The position numbers and the translations under genes are program-made. Below the pieces are notes generated by a model. That model did not search any database, was not told the DNA's origin, and saw only the letters and a list, made by a program, of their open reading frames with translations. Positions 6,918 through 14,711 of a stretch of DNA of 15,220 nt are shown one piece after another (the stretch's first letter is position 1; the number at the start of each line of letters is the position of its first letter). The DNA is taken from positions 1 through 15,220 of the forward strand of contig JAQUQK010000019.1 of NCBI GenBank assembly GCA_028716125.1. The letters run 5' to 3'. This DNA comes from Thermoplasmatota archaeon (GTDB taxonomy: Archaea; Thermoplasmatota; JAQUQK01).

Positions 6918-7166
6918 TTAATTCTCCTTTTGCTTACCTACCGCTTGCCTGAGTGTTTTGAATTCTCCTTTTGCTTTTGCGGCGGCTGCGCAAACGGCTC
7001 CGATGAATATTAGAAACATTGCCGCGCCAAGATCGACGATTGCCCCAAGTTGATCGTCAACAAAAGGCAATGCAGCAAGAAGGCTAAGCCCAATTCCCAC
7101 GAATGCGATTGCCATTGGAACAAGCGGCCCTATTTCCACGGATGCGTTTTCTGCATCCCCGCTCAA
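6918..7166 (-). CDS. Small two-helix membrane protein, possible symporter accessory subunit
   Basis: An 82-residue protein that I do not recognise by family. It has an acidic N-terminus, two hydrophobic helices (about residues 17-37 and 44-66) joined by a short VDDQ-type loop, and a basic C-terminal tail (KGEFKTLRQAVGKQKEN). The start is TTG. This is well supported: GGAGG lies seven bases upstream, and the TTG overlaps the stop of the PIG-L gene as TTGA, a translational-coupling overlap. Its stop is one base before the symporter ATG. Two-helix proteins encoded directly before SSS transporters are known in bacteria (YhdT with PanF; DUF4212 proteins with acetate-type symporters). By analogy it may be an accessory subunit. 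That is inference; I see no clear sequence match to those families. Confidence 0.85.
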   Translation of the reverse strand: MSGDAENASVEIGPLVPMAIAFVGIGLSLLAALPFVDDQLGAIVDLGAAMFLIFIGAVCAAAAKAKGEFKTLRQAVGKQKEN

Positions 7167-7846
7167 ACGAATTCCTCCGGTATTTTGCTGTATTTTACCA
7201 GGGCTTCACCATATTTCTTTCCAATCTGCGCTCCCCTGAAGGATTTGAGGGCGCGTATTTTCTGCATTACCCCTGGGAGAACGTCTGCTTGGGAAACATA
7301 AATATTGATTGCTTTCTCTACTGTTTCATAATTTCCAGATATGTCGCAAACGTGCGTTGGTTCAATCAGGTCAAGGATTTCAAAGAAATAGAGCGATTTT
7401 GCTTTCCAGGAGTTTCCCATGTCAGTAGAAACTGCCTCACCTGCCTGCCAGAACGCTTCTTTTGCAATTGTGTTTAGCGCTCTGTGGTCTCTGTGCTTGT
7501 CAATTTCGCTGTGCGTGAAAATTATTTCGGGCTTGTATTTGCGGATAAGCGCAATCGTCTTTTTCAGCGCCTGCTTGTCATTTGGGAGCGCCATGTCCTG
7601 ATATCCGACAAATTCGAAATTCTTGAAGCCGAGGATTTTCTGAACTTTTTGCACTTCGGCCTTGCGGATTTCAACTATCCTCTTTTTCAGTTCCGGGTCT
7701 GAAAAACCCTCGTCGCCGTTCGTGTAAAATACAACGGTGACTTCGCAGCCCTGCTCTGAAAGCTTGCGTATCGTACCGCCAAGCCCAATAGTTTCGTCGT
7801 CCGGATGCGCGACCAGTACCAAGATTCTCTTGATTTTTTCAGCCAC
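7163..7846 (-). CDS. PIG-L / LmbE family N-acetyl-sugar deacetylase
   Basis: A 227-residue zinc-dependent deacetylase fold. The signature AHPDDE is at residues 13-18, giving ligands H14 and D17; the second motif HRDH is at 118-121, giving the third ligand H121. D16 is the likely general base. Known members remove acetyl groups from GlcNAc-containing molecules: diacetylchitobiose deacetylase (Dac) of Thermococcales, MshB and BshB in thiol biosynthesis, and PIG-L in GPI synthesis. The start is GTG at 7846, sharing one base with the TAG stop of the SIS gene, with GGTGA four bases upstream. The tight coupling to an aminosugar SIS enzyme favours GlcNAc or a short chitin oligomer as substrate. A role in a bacillithiol-like pathway is less likely because no other gene of that pathway is here. 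Confidence 0.92.
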   Translation of the reverse strand: MAEKIKRILVLVAHPDDETIGLGGTIRKLSEQGCEVTVVFYTNGDEGFSDPELKKRIVEIRKAEVQKVQKILGFKNFEFVGYQDMALPNDKQALKKTIALIRKYKPEIIFTHSEIDKHRDHRALNTIAKEAFWQAGEAVSTDMGNSWKAKSLYFFEILDLIEPTHVCDISGNYETVEKAINIYVSQADVLPGVMQKIRALKSFRGAQIGKKYGEALVKYSKIPEEFV

Positions 7847-8862
7847 TATCTCACCACCTTGCTAAGCGCCCTTGGAACGTCGGGGTTTATGCCTTTGGCA
7901 ATTGCGGCATTGAGCGCGATCAGTTGGATTATCGGAACTGAAAGGAACGGCGATAGCAATTTTTCGACTTTCGGCAATTCTATTGCTGATGCCCCGCCAA
8001 GCCCCGACAGACCCGATCCTTCGAACGAAAATACGGGCGAATATGCCTTTAACCCTGAAAGGCGCTCAATGATGCGTTTGGTTGTTTCCTCTTTTTCTTT
8101 CCCTGCTGCCATCAGCATCACAGGATAACCTTCACTGACCATTGATATGTGCCCGTGGAAGTATTCCGCGACCGGCATGCCCTGCGCGTGTATCAGCGCG
8201 GTTTCCTTCATCTTCAGGGCCGATTCCAGAGTTACCGGGTAATTTATGCCGTCGCCGATTATGTCAAGGCAGTTTGATCCTGAAATTCGCCTGCCGGTTT
8301 GGATGGCCGTTTTGCCGGATTCGGAGAGCGCCGCTTCCAGCGTTTTTGGAATCTCGAAAAGACTGCGTTCGATTTTTTTGCTTTTGCCCGCCCTTGCTGC
8401 GTATAGAGTAAGCGCCGAAAGCATCGACGTGAACGATTTTGTGGAAGGCACGGCGTTTTCTTTTCCTGCGCGAGAAAGAATTCTCCATTTTGCGGCTTTT
8501 GAGAGAGTGCTGTTCTCGGTGTTAGTGACGGCGACAATATTCTCGATTCCTTTTGCCGCCCTTACGGCGTCAAGGGATTCTCCGGACTGTGAGAGTATGA
8601 AAACGGCGTCTTTTTCCCCGACAGTTTCTTTTACCGAGCTTGCAAATTCCATCGCGTAGCACGATATTGCCTTTTTGCCGGTAAGCTGTTCGTATATATA
8701 AGAGAAAATTCGCCCACAGTTGTAAGAGCTGCCGCTGCCTACGAGATAGACAGTTTCCGGTTTTATCTCAGATGCGATTTTGTCAATGCATTCGGCTGAA
8801 TTTTCAAGGGTGCGCAGTATCGCGCCGGGCTGCTCTTGAATTTCCTTTTCCATGTGGTACAT
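7846..8862 (-). CDS. Double-SIS-domain aminosugar isomerase/deaminase (GlmD- or GlmS-isomerase-like)
   Basis: A 338-residue protein of two tandem SIS phosphosugar-binding domains, equivalent to the isomerase half of GlmS without the glutaminase half. Sugar-phosphate loops are visible at GSGSSYNCG (42-50), SQSGES (91-96) and STKSF (140-144). The second domain has YPVTLESALKMKETALIHA, with E220 at the GlmS catalytic glutamate position and H236 in EYFHGH. The tail NPDVPRALSK (326-335) matches the GlmS C-terminal lid, including the catalytic lysine K335. Lacking a glutaminase domain, it more likely deaminates glucosamine-6-phosphate to fructose-6-phosphate, as GlmD does in Thermococcus, than synthesises it. 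The ATG at 8862 is used; another in-frame ATG is three codons in. It is the first gene of the four-gene unit and overlaps the deacetylase gene by one base. Confidence 0.88.
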   Translation of the reverse strand: MYHMEKEIQEQPGAILRTLENSAECIDKIASEIKPETVYLVGSGSSYNCGRIFSYIYEQLTGKKAISCYAMEFASSVKETVGEKDAVFILSQSGESLDAVRAAKGIENIVAVTNTENSTLSKAAKWRILSRAGKENAVPSTKSFTSMLSALTLYAARAGKSKKIERSLFEIPKTLEAALSESGKTAIQTGRRISGSNCLDIIGDGINYPVTLESALKMKETALIHAQGMPVAEYFHGHISMVSEGYPVMLMAAGKEKEETTKRIIERLSGLKAYSPVFSFEGSGLSGLGGASAIELPKVEKLLSPFLSVPIIQLIALNAAIAKGINPDVPRALSKVVR

Positions 8863-8927
8863 CTTGATGCCGCCTGAATGCCATGTTTCAAATCACTTTC
8901 AATTCATTATTGATCTTTGCCGGTTGC

Positions 8928-10004
8928 TTATGGCCTTGCCCTTCCCATTAAGACGTATTCTATGCCGCTCTCGGAAATTCGAGCCAGTATCATCTCTTTC
9001 TTGACACTGTGCGCAAGACGTATCGCCCTGCTGATTTCCGGCCAGGTCGCCTTGTATCCTGACGGGAGCGCGTGAACCAGATATTCGGCGTGGCACTTGT
9101 CCGGGTCGCCCCGGTATACGCGGAAATGAGAGCCAAATTTGAAGCCCGTCTTTACTATAAGCCCTCTGGATTTAAGGTCTTCGTAGACGCACAGCCGAAG
9201 GTCGAAATCGTGCTGGATGCGCCGCGCCTTTTTCACGAAATCATCATACTCGATTGGCTTTCCGCGCCTTCCGTCCATCACCTGAAGCGCGCCCTTCTTC
9301 ATCAGATGCGCAGTTTCCACAAGAGAAAGCTGTATTCCTTTTCCAAGCGGCTTTCCGTAGAATTCAGGGCGGAGATATGCTTCTGCGACCTTTTCGTCCC
9401 ATAGGAAAACACGGTCCTTTAGCATCATCGCGCCAGTGGCCGGGAGCTTTGCCTTTTCCACTTTTCCTTTCGGGTTTGACGGCGAGACTTCGTAGTATGT
9501 TATGTCGCCTTCCTCGTCGGCGATTGCGAGCATCAGCTTCTTGCGCACGCCGGATGCTACCTTTACCTGCTCCTGGAGTTCGTCGATTGAAAAGCGGGCG
9601 CGTTCCGAAATTGCGATTGTCCAGTATTCCGCAGGCATCTTCGGATTTCCGCCCCTTGGATAAACTGCAAAATCAATCCCAGAGCAAACATTCTGCTCTG
9701 AAAACGCCTTGACAACATACCCTCTTGTGCGCAGGTCGGAATAAACGATATATTTTATCTCGAATTCGGGGCTGCTGTCGGCGGCATAGCGCATGATGTC
9801 CTTTATTTCGAGCGCTTCTCCCGCTTCCGTTACATTAAGCCTTCCAAGATTTATGAGAAAGACTGCCTCTATCATTGAAAGTTTCAGGGAACCGCCGGAC
9901 TGCGGCTCGCCGAAGAACCCTTTGTTGTAAATTGTGCTTGCCTCTTTCTGGCTGCGGACAACCAATTCGCTGTCGAGAAGTTCGGCGGTGGCGTATTCTT
10001 CCAT
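8928..10004 (-). CDS. endA: tRNA-splicing endonuclease, two-repeat (alpha2) type
   Basis: A 358-residue endonuclease that cuts introns from precursor tRNAs at bulge-helix-bulge sites. The protein is two EndA units in tandem. The C-terminal unit is catalytic: Y297 in HFRVY, H305 in KCHAEYLVH and the lysine pair K335/K336 in AHSVKKEM give the Tyr-His-Lys triad. The N-terminal unit keeps the fold and the tyrosine (Y115 in FAVY), but proline P124 stands where the catalytic histidine would be (KMPAEYW), so it is probably structural. This length and order match the homodimeric euryarchaeal form. The ATG at 10004 has no ribosome-binding site; an AT-rich TTCTAAAG lies about 25 bases upstream. The CDC48 gene is 63 bases upstream, separated by a T-rich terminator-like run. 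Confidence 0.94.
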   Translation of the reverse strand: MEEYATAELLDSELVVRSQKEASTIYNKGFFGEPQSGGSLKLSMIEAVFLINLGRLNVTEAGEALEIKDIMRYAADSSPEFEIKYIVYSDLRTRGYVVKAFSEQNVCSGIDFAVYPRGGNPKMPAEYWTIAISERARFSIDELQEQVKVASGVRKKLMLAIADEEGDITYYEVSPSNPKGKVEKAKLPATGAMMLKDRVFLWDEKVAEAYLRPEFYGKPLGKGIQLSLVETAHLMKKGALQVMDGRRGKPIEYDDFVKKARRIQHDFDLRLCVYEDLKSRGLIVKTGFKFGSHFRVYRGDPDKCHAEYLVHALPSGYKATWPEISRAIRLAHSVKKEMILARISESGIEYVLMGRARP

Positions 10005-10040
10005 AATTATGCATCTGTCTTGGGCTTTAGAACTTGCCGA

Positions 10041-10067
10041 AAATGAGAAATTGAAAAAGAGAAAGGA
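10041..10067 (-). terminator. T-rich terminator-like run after CDC48
   Basis: Directly after the CDC48 stop codon the minus strand is pyrimidine-rich with several T runs (TTTCTCTTTTTC and further T stretches). Archaeal RNA polymerase stops at such oligo-T tracts without needing a hairpin. It separates CDC48 from the endonuclease gene, which has its own AT-rich upstream region. Confidence 0.45.
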
Positions 10068-12278
10068 TTACGCCACTTCAGCGCCGTACCTGCGCTCTTC
10101 CCTCTTGGAAATGCCTGCGCCCATTTCCTTTGCCATCTTCTTGTAGACATCTATAATTTCCTTTGTTGCGGATGGGTGCACGGATTCGAGCGCCTTTTCG
10201 AAGTGCTTCATCTTGACTTCCTTCGCTTTCATGTCCTCGCGCAGCGCGAGCATTGCCGCCGTGCGGCATATAGCTTCTATGTCGGCGCCGACGCAATTTT
10301 CGGTTTTCTTTGCAAGCTCTTCAAGGCTCACGTCCTTTGCAAGCGGCATGGTCTTGGTGTGTACCCCGAATATGGCAAGGCGCGCCTTTTGTTCCGGCGA
10401 TTCAACGTAGAGCAGTTTCTCGAATCTTCCCGGGCGGAGTACGGCTGCGTCTATTATGTCCGGGCGGTTGGTTGCGCCGATTATCACTACGCCTTCGAGG
10501 GATTCCATTCCATCGATTGAGGTCAGCAGCTGGTTTACGACGGATTCGGTGACGTGCGAGCCTTCGTGCATTCCTCTGCGCGGAGCAATTGCATCCAGTT
10601 CGTCAAATAAGACGATGCAGGGCGCGGCCTGCTTCGCCTTCTTGAAAATCTGGCGCACGAACTTCTCGGATTCGCCTACCCATTTGCTGAATACTTCCGG
10701 CCCGCGAACTGCTATGAAATTCGCGCCCGATTCGGTTGCAACGGCCTTTGCAAGAAGCGTCTTTCCTGTGCCTGGCGGTCCGTAGAGCAATATTCCCCGC
10801 GGGGGCTTTATCCCCATGCGCTTGAACGCCTCAGGATTGCTCATCGGCCATTCTATGCTCTCGCGGAGTTCCTGTTTAACGCCCTCAAGCCCGCCGACGT
10901 CAGTCCATTTTATCTTCGGAATTTCTATGAAAACTTCGCGAAGCGCGGAGGGTTCTATTTCCTTTAGCGCATCCTTGAAGTCGGATTTTGTTACAATCAT
11001 CTTACGAAGCATCTCCGGCGAAACTGCCTTGTCAACGTCCATTTCCGGCAAGTACCTTCTAAGCGCCCTCATCGCGCCTTCGCGCGCAAGCGCCGAAAGG
11101 TCAGCGCCCACAAATCCATGAGTGATGTTTGCGAGTTCGTCGAGTATCTTTTCCTTCTCTTTTTCGTCGCCCTCTATGGGCATTCCGCGCGTATGTATCT
11201 GAAGGATTTCCCTGCGCCCTTCCCGGTCTGGAACGCCTATTATAAGTTCTCTATCGAATCTCCCGGGCCTGCGTAGCGCAGGGTCTAGGGCATCTGGAAT
11301 GTTTGTGGCACCAATTACTATCAATTTTCCGCGCGCCTTTAGGCCGTCCATCAGCGTGAGCAATTGAGATACGACGCGCTTTTCAACTTCGCCGTGCGTC
11401 TCTTCCCTCTTAGGGGCTATTGCGTCAATTTCGTCTATGAAAATTATGGATGGGCCGTTCTTCTCGGCTTCCTCGAAAATCTTGCGCAGATTCTCTTCAG
11501 ACTGGCCGTAGAACTTGCTCATTATTTCAGGGCCGTTGATTGTGTAAAAATTTGCGCCAGATTCATTTGCGACTGCTCTTGCAATCAGGGTCTTTCCGGT
11601 TCCCGGTGGGCCGTGTAGCAGGACACCTTTTGGCGGCTCGATTCCGAGGCGCTCGAAAAGTTCCGGGTGCTTGAGCGGAAGCTCTATCATTTCGCGGACT
11701 TTCTGCAATTCGTTTTTTAGGCCGCCGATGTCTTCGTATGTCACGGCCTTCATTTCTTCCTTTACTGCTTCCTCAAGAATCCTTATCTGAGTGGCTTCGG
11801 TCGACTGCACTATTCCCTGCGGCTGTGTATTCACAACAGAGAATGGCAGCATCCCCGTCATCATCGCTATTCCCGGAATCACGATTACGTCGCCCCGGAC
11901 AAGTGCGCGATTGGTTAGTCCTTCGCGGGCAAGCTCGGAAAGCCCCTCGGTGTTTATCGCTTGTCCTTCAGGCAGCACCGGGGCAAGAGTGATGATTTTT
12001 GCTTCGTGGACTTCAGCTTTACGTATAGTCACTTTGTCGCCGATTGAAACGCCGGCGTTCTTCCTCGTATTGCCCTCGATTCTTATTATTCCACGCCCCT
12101 CGTCATCAGGGTGGGCGCGAAGCGCGATTGCGGCGGTGCTCTTTGTCCCGACAATTTCAACTATGTCGCCGGGGCTTAATTCCATCGCCTTTCTTGCATC
12201 CGAATCTATCCTGCATACGCCCCTGCCTACGTCGTTCTGGAGCGCTTCCACGACCTTGAGGGATACTTCCTTGCCCAT
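10068..12278 (-). CDS. CDC48/VAT-type AAA+ ATPase
   Basis: A 736-residue hexameric unfoldase that extracts and unfolds proteins, in archaea usually ahead of the proteasome. The N-domain (about 1-180) contains the double-psi barrel (SPGDIVEI, then GRGIIRI). The D1 module has Walker A GPPGTGKT at 223-230, Walker B FIDEID ending at D285 with catalytic E283, and the GATN sensor at N326. D2 has the second GPPGTGKT at 500-507, FDELD with E560, and N604. The D2 pore loop is FSKWVGESEK. In D2 the usual RPGRFDR reads RPGRFEK, a conservative change after the arginine fingers. The start is the ATG at 12278 with GGTGA four bases upstream. The leader holds an inverted repeat and a strong TATA-like box. 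Both ATPase sites look intact. Confidence 0.97.
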   Translation of the reverse strand: MGKEVSLKVVEALQNDVGRGVCRIDSDARKAMELSPGDIVEIVGTKSTAAIALRAHPDDEGRGIIRIEGNTRKNAGVSIGDKVTIRKAEVHEAKIITLAPVLPEGQAINTEGLSELAREGLTNRALVRGDVIVIPGIAMMTGMLPFSVVNTQPQGIVQSTEATQIRILEEAVKEEMKAVTYEDIGGLKNELQKVREMIELPLKHPELFERLGIEPPKGVLLHGPPGTGKTLIARAVANESGANFYTINGPEIMSKFYGQSEENLRKIFEEAEKNGPSIIFIDEIDAIAPKREETHGEVEKRVVSQLLTLMDGLKARGKLIVIGATNIPDALDPALRRPGRFDRELIIGVPDREGRREILQIHTRGMPIEGDEKEKEKILDELANITHGFVGADLSALAREGAMRALRRYLPEMDVDKAVSPEMLRKMIVTKSDFKDALKEIEPSALREVFIEIPKIKWTDVGGLEGVKQELRESIEWPMSNPEAFKRMGIKPPRGILLYGPPGTGKTLLAKAVATESGANFIAVRGPEVFSKWVGESEKFVRQIFKKAKQAAPCIVLFDELDAIAPRRGMHEGSHVTESVVNQLLTSIDGMESLEGVVIIGATNRPDIIDAAVLRPGRFEKLLYVESPEQKARLAIFGVHTKTMPLAKDVSLEELAKKTENCVGADIEAICRTAAMLALREDMKAKEVKMKHFEKALESVHPSATKEIIDVYKKMAKEMGAGISKREERRYGAEVA

Positions 12279-12327
12279 GGATTCACCTTTGTTTCAACAA
12301 TAATCATATTGCGCCCTGCGGATTTTA

Positions 12328-12366
12328 ATTGTTCGGTTTTAGGCGCACTTCGTTTTTCCGAACAAT
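12328..12366. promoter_or_regulatory. Inverted repeat in the CDC48 upstream region
   Basis: ATTGTTCGG (12328-12336) and CCGAACAAT (12358-12366) are a perfect 9-bp inverted repeat with a 21-bp spacer; the arm centres are 30 bp apart. It lies downstream of the TATATATA box, near the predicted transcription start. It could be a DNA operator or a hairpin at the 5' end of the CDC48 mRNA. Confidence 0.45.
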
Positions 12367-12382
12367 GGTATATTTGCGGTTC

Positions 12383-12390
12383 TATATATA
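12383..12390 (-). promoter_or_regulatory. TATA-like box for CDC48
   Basis: TATATATA lies about 105-112 bases before the CDC48 ATG. A start 25 bases downstream would be near 12358-12360, giving a leader of about 80 nucleotides with a GGTGA site. Weaker candidates (AAATATACC near 12366-12374, AATTAAAATCC near 12320-12330) would give shorter leaders, so the true start is unresolved. Confidence 0.45.
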
Positions 12391-12431
12391 ATTTGTCATA
12401 ATGTGAAAATTAAAAGCGAAAAGATAAAGGA

Positions 12432-14618
12432 TCAGCGCCTGCGAGCCACAAAGGCAAGCACGAGCGCCGCTGCCAGGAATGCAAGTTCGAAACCGGGGAT
12501 GAATCCGGGCTTTTCCTGCTCCAGCACGTTTACAATGCAGTTGATTGTCTTTGATTCCAATCCTGCGGATGACGCAGTAACTGAAATCGCCTGCGTTCCA
12601 GATGCCGCCGCAGGCACCGAGATTGTAACGGTTATCTGCTTTTCCTCAGAAGGCTGGAGCGAGGACGTTGGAAAATCTACCGTGGCCCAGGAATTGGCGC
12701 TCGAAACTGCAATTGAAACCACGGAATTTCCTGTATTGCTTATGGTGAATTTGAAGCTGCCTGTTTCACCTGCTTTTATTTCCTTGCTAGTATTTTCTCC
12801 CGGCATTAGTGAGAATCCAAAAGACGGGTGCGACGATATGGCGGCAGTAAATGTGGCGCTTGCGGGAGTTCCCTGGCCGTTCTTGGGGGCCGCTGAAATT
12901 ACGATAGATACTGTCGTTCCTTCCACCGCCTGCGATGGCGCTTTCACGGATAGGGTTATTATTGAGTAGTCCTGCGACGCTTTTGAGATTGAGGACGGGC
13001 TTGCGGAAACGGTCCATCCAGCGGCAGCGCTGGCGGATATCATTATCGTGTCAATGCCGTTGCCCGTGTTCTTGACGGTTATCGGGAACGTCTTCGTTTC
13101 TCCCTGGTTAAACGCAGCGGGGCTTTGAGGCAGGCCGGAAATCTGCGCCCCATACGTCTGCAGAACGGTGGTCGTAGTCGTAAGCGATGCCGAAAACGCG
13201 GAATTCTCGCTGGAAGTCGCCTTTATGGTGACTGTTGCCTTGCTTCCAGCGGCGGTTCCCGATGGAACGGATATTGTGTAATTTACCGTGCCGTTCTTGC
13301 CCGGCGCAAGGCTCATTGCGGTGGCTGAAAGAGTGCCCCATTGATAATTCGTGCCTTCATGAGATATTGCATAATTGTCGTAGCGGTTGCCCGTGTTCTC
13401 CACTTTGAGCACATATGTCACGGATGCGCCAGGATTGACTGATGCTTGAGTTACGGCCGAGGAAACCGAAACTTGGTGAGTTGGCGCGTACAGGTGGCCT
13501 TTGCTCTCGTCTCCTCCCGCTGAAGCATACTCTCCTTTTGCGTCTATTGCAACGGCGCGAACCGCCCCTCCTGTTGATGACGACCAGACCGGCTCGTTCT
13601 TTTCAGTGCCAAAGAACATGACGTTCCCTGAGTTGTCGCCAGCAATAACGTAGCGCCCGTCCGACGATATTGCGACTGAGTTTACGGTGTCGGGCATAGT
13701 TGCCGTCCACTTTGCCGGAAGCGCGGCCGCCACTTGGAACAGGCGCACGTTTTTCCCGTAGCCTACCGCAATAAGGCTTCCGTTGCCTGAAATCGACAGG
13801 GACGACGGCGCGGAGCCGAGATTCGACGTCCACCCCATCTTGGTGGATATGTTGTATCCCCCGACATACGTGCCGAACGTTGCCGCGAAGTTGCTTCCTC
13901 CTTTGGACATCGCCACGTCAATTATTGCAGAATCCATGCCCATGCTCCAATATCGCGCATTGGATGCTGGCGTGTATACGTATATCTGCTTGTTCTCGCT
14001 GCCCGCCACTATGTAGCCGCCGTTTCCGGAGATTGCAACGGAGTTTATTTTGTCGTTGACTGATGTTAGGACTCCATTGGTTTCTACATAGTGGAGCCAC
14101 TTCTGAGTGACGCTGCCGCCGCTCAGTTCAAAAAGATAAACTGCGCCGGAATTCTGGAGGTCATATGCATCGGTTCCAGCTACGATATACTTTCCATCTG
14201 CAGACATTGCCACCGAGGAAACCGTGGTATTGAGCGGCTTTGAAGTTATTGCCGTGCTGCTGGTGCTCTTGAAGAAATAAACCTTTGAGCCTGCGCCTGC
14301 GGCAAAATACGGCCCCTGGCTTCCCGTGTCTGAAATGCCAACCGAAACGGCGTTCGGAGTGGGTACGTCAGTGACGGCGCCCAGGTTGTAGCTTTGGTAC
14401 GCGGTGTTGCTGTCGGGCCTGAAAAGGTAAAGTTCGGAGTTGGCGTTGGCGCTCACGCCAATTGCGGTGTAAATCCCATCGCCCGACATCGCAATCGAAT
14501 TTACGGCTCCTCCAAGAGTCCAAGTCTGGACTTCGTTCGCGGATGCGGCGGATGCAATGGGAGCAAGCATCGCTAAAAGCACAAAGGCGGATGCCACCAG
14601 AAGATTGGTTGACTTCAT
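12432..14618 (-). CDS. Secreted beta-propeller protein with three Ig-like domains and PGF-CTERM-like tail
   Basis: A 728-residue surface protein. A signal peptide (MKSTNLLVASAFVLLAMLAP, cleavage near ASA) is followed by eight WD40/PQQ-like repeats of the form VNSVAISSDGRYVIAG, over about residues 30-380, forming a beta-propeller. Three tandem Ig-like domains of about 110 residues follow, each with an NTGN motif (408-411, 517-520 and 628-631), like the NEW3/CARDB-type modules of archaeal cell-surface proteins. The C-terminus is IPGFE, a hydrophobic helix, then RRR: the layout of a PGF-CTERM tail, which archaeosortase A exchanges for a lipid anchor. Many N-x-S/T sequons suggest glycosylation. 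I chose the ATG at 14618 over a TTG at 14627 because it begins the signal peptide and follows a TATA-like box by about 30 bases. Ligand or partner is unknown. Confidence 0.88.
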   Translation of the reverse strand: MKSTNLLVASAFVLLAMLAPIASAASANEVQTWTLGGAVNSIAMSGDGIYTAIGVSANANSELYLFRPDSNTAYQSYNLGAVTDVPTPNAVSVGISDTGSQGPYFAAGAGSKVYFFKSTSSTAITSKPLNTTVSSVAMSADGKYIVAGTDAYDLQNSGAVYLFELSGGSVTQKWLHYVETNGVLTSVNDKINSVAISGNGGYIVAGSENKQIYVYTPASNARYWSMGMDSAIIDVAMSKGGSNFAATFGTYVGGYNISTKMGWTSNLGSAPSSLSISGNGSLIAVGYGKNVRLFQVAAALPAKWTATMPDTVNSVAISSDGRYVIAGDNSGNVMFFGTEKNEPVWSSSTGGAVRAVAIDAKGEYASAGGDESKGHLYAPTHQVSVSSAVTQASVNPGASVTYVLKVENTGNRYDNYAISHEGTNYQWGTLSATAMSLAPGKNGTVNYTISVPSGTAAGSKATVTIKATSSENSAFSASLTTTTTVLQTYGAQISGLPQSPAAFNQGETKTFPITVKNTGNGIDTIMISASAAAGWTVSASPSSISKASQDYSIITLSVKAPSQAVEGTTVSIVISAAPKNGQGTPASATFTAAISSHPSFGFSLMPGENTSKEIKAGETGSFKFTISNTGNSVVSIAVSSANSWATVDFPTSSLQPSEEKQITVTISVPAAASGTQAISVTASSAGLESKTINCIVNVLEQEKPGFIPGFELAFLAAALVLAFVARRR

Positions 14619-14647
14619 ATCAATCAAGATAGGTATTGTGCGCCGAC

Positions 14648-14660
14648 ATTTATATTATTT
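14648..14660 (-). promoter_or_regulatory. TATA-like box for the beta-propeller gene
   Basis: On the minus strand this reads AAATAATATAAAT, 30-42 bases before the ATG at 14618. It predicts a leader of at most about ten nucleotides, consistent with the lack of a ribosome-binding site. Confidence 0.5.
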
Positions 14661-14680
14661 GTGCATGTAAAACCCGAGTA

Positions 14681-14707
14681 GAAAAGAAAAGATATGAGAA
14701 AAAGAAG
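14681..14707 (-). terminator. T-rich terminator-like run after the calcium-loop surface protein gene
   Basis: A few bases past the stop codon the minus strand runs CTTCTTTTTCTC, then CTTTTCTTTTC. Such oligo-T tracts are typical archaeal terminators. It sits between two genes that each appear to have their own expression signals. Confidence 0.45.
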
Positions 14708-14711
14708 GGCA

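Noticed and set aside
7163..7846. Bacillithiol or mycothiol deacetylase (BshB/MshB)
   Set aside because: The fold is the same, but no glycosyltransferase or ligase of those pathways is in the window, whereas an aminosugar SIS enzyme is coupled to it. Not excluded, only less likely.
7846..8862. Full-length glucosamine-6-phosphate synthase (GlmS)
   Set aside because: The N-terminal glutaminase domain is absent and the gene starts directly at the first SIS domain, with another gene's stop only 65 bases upstream, so there is no room for it.
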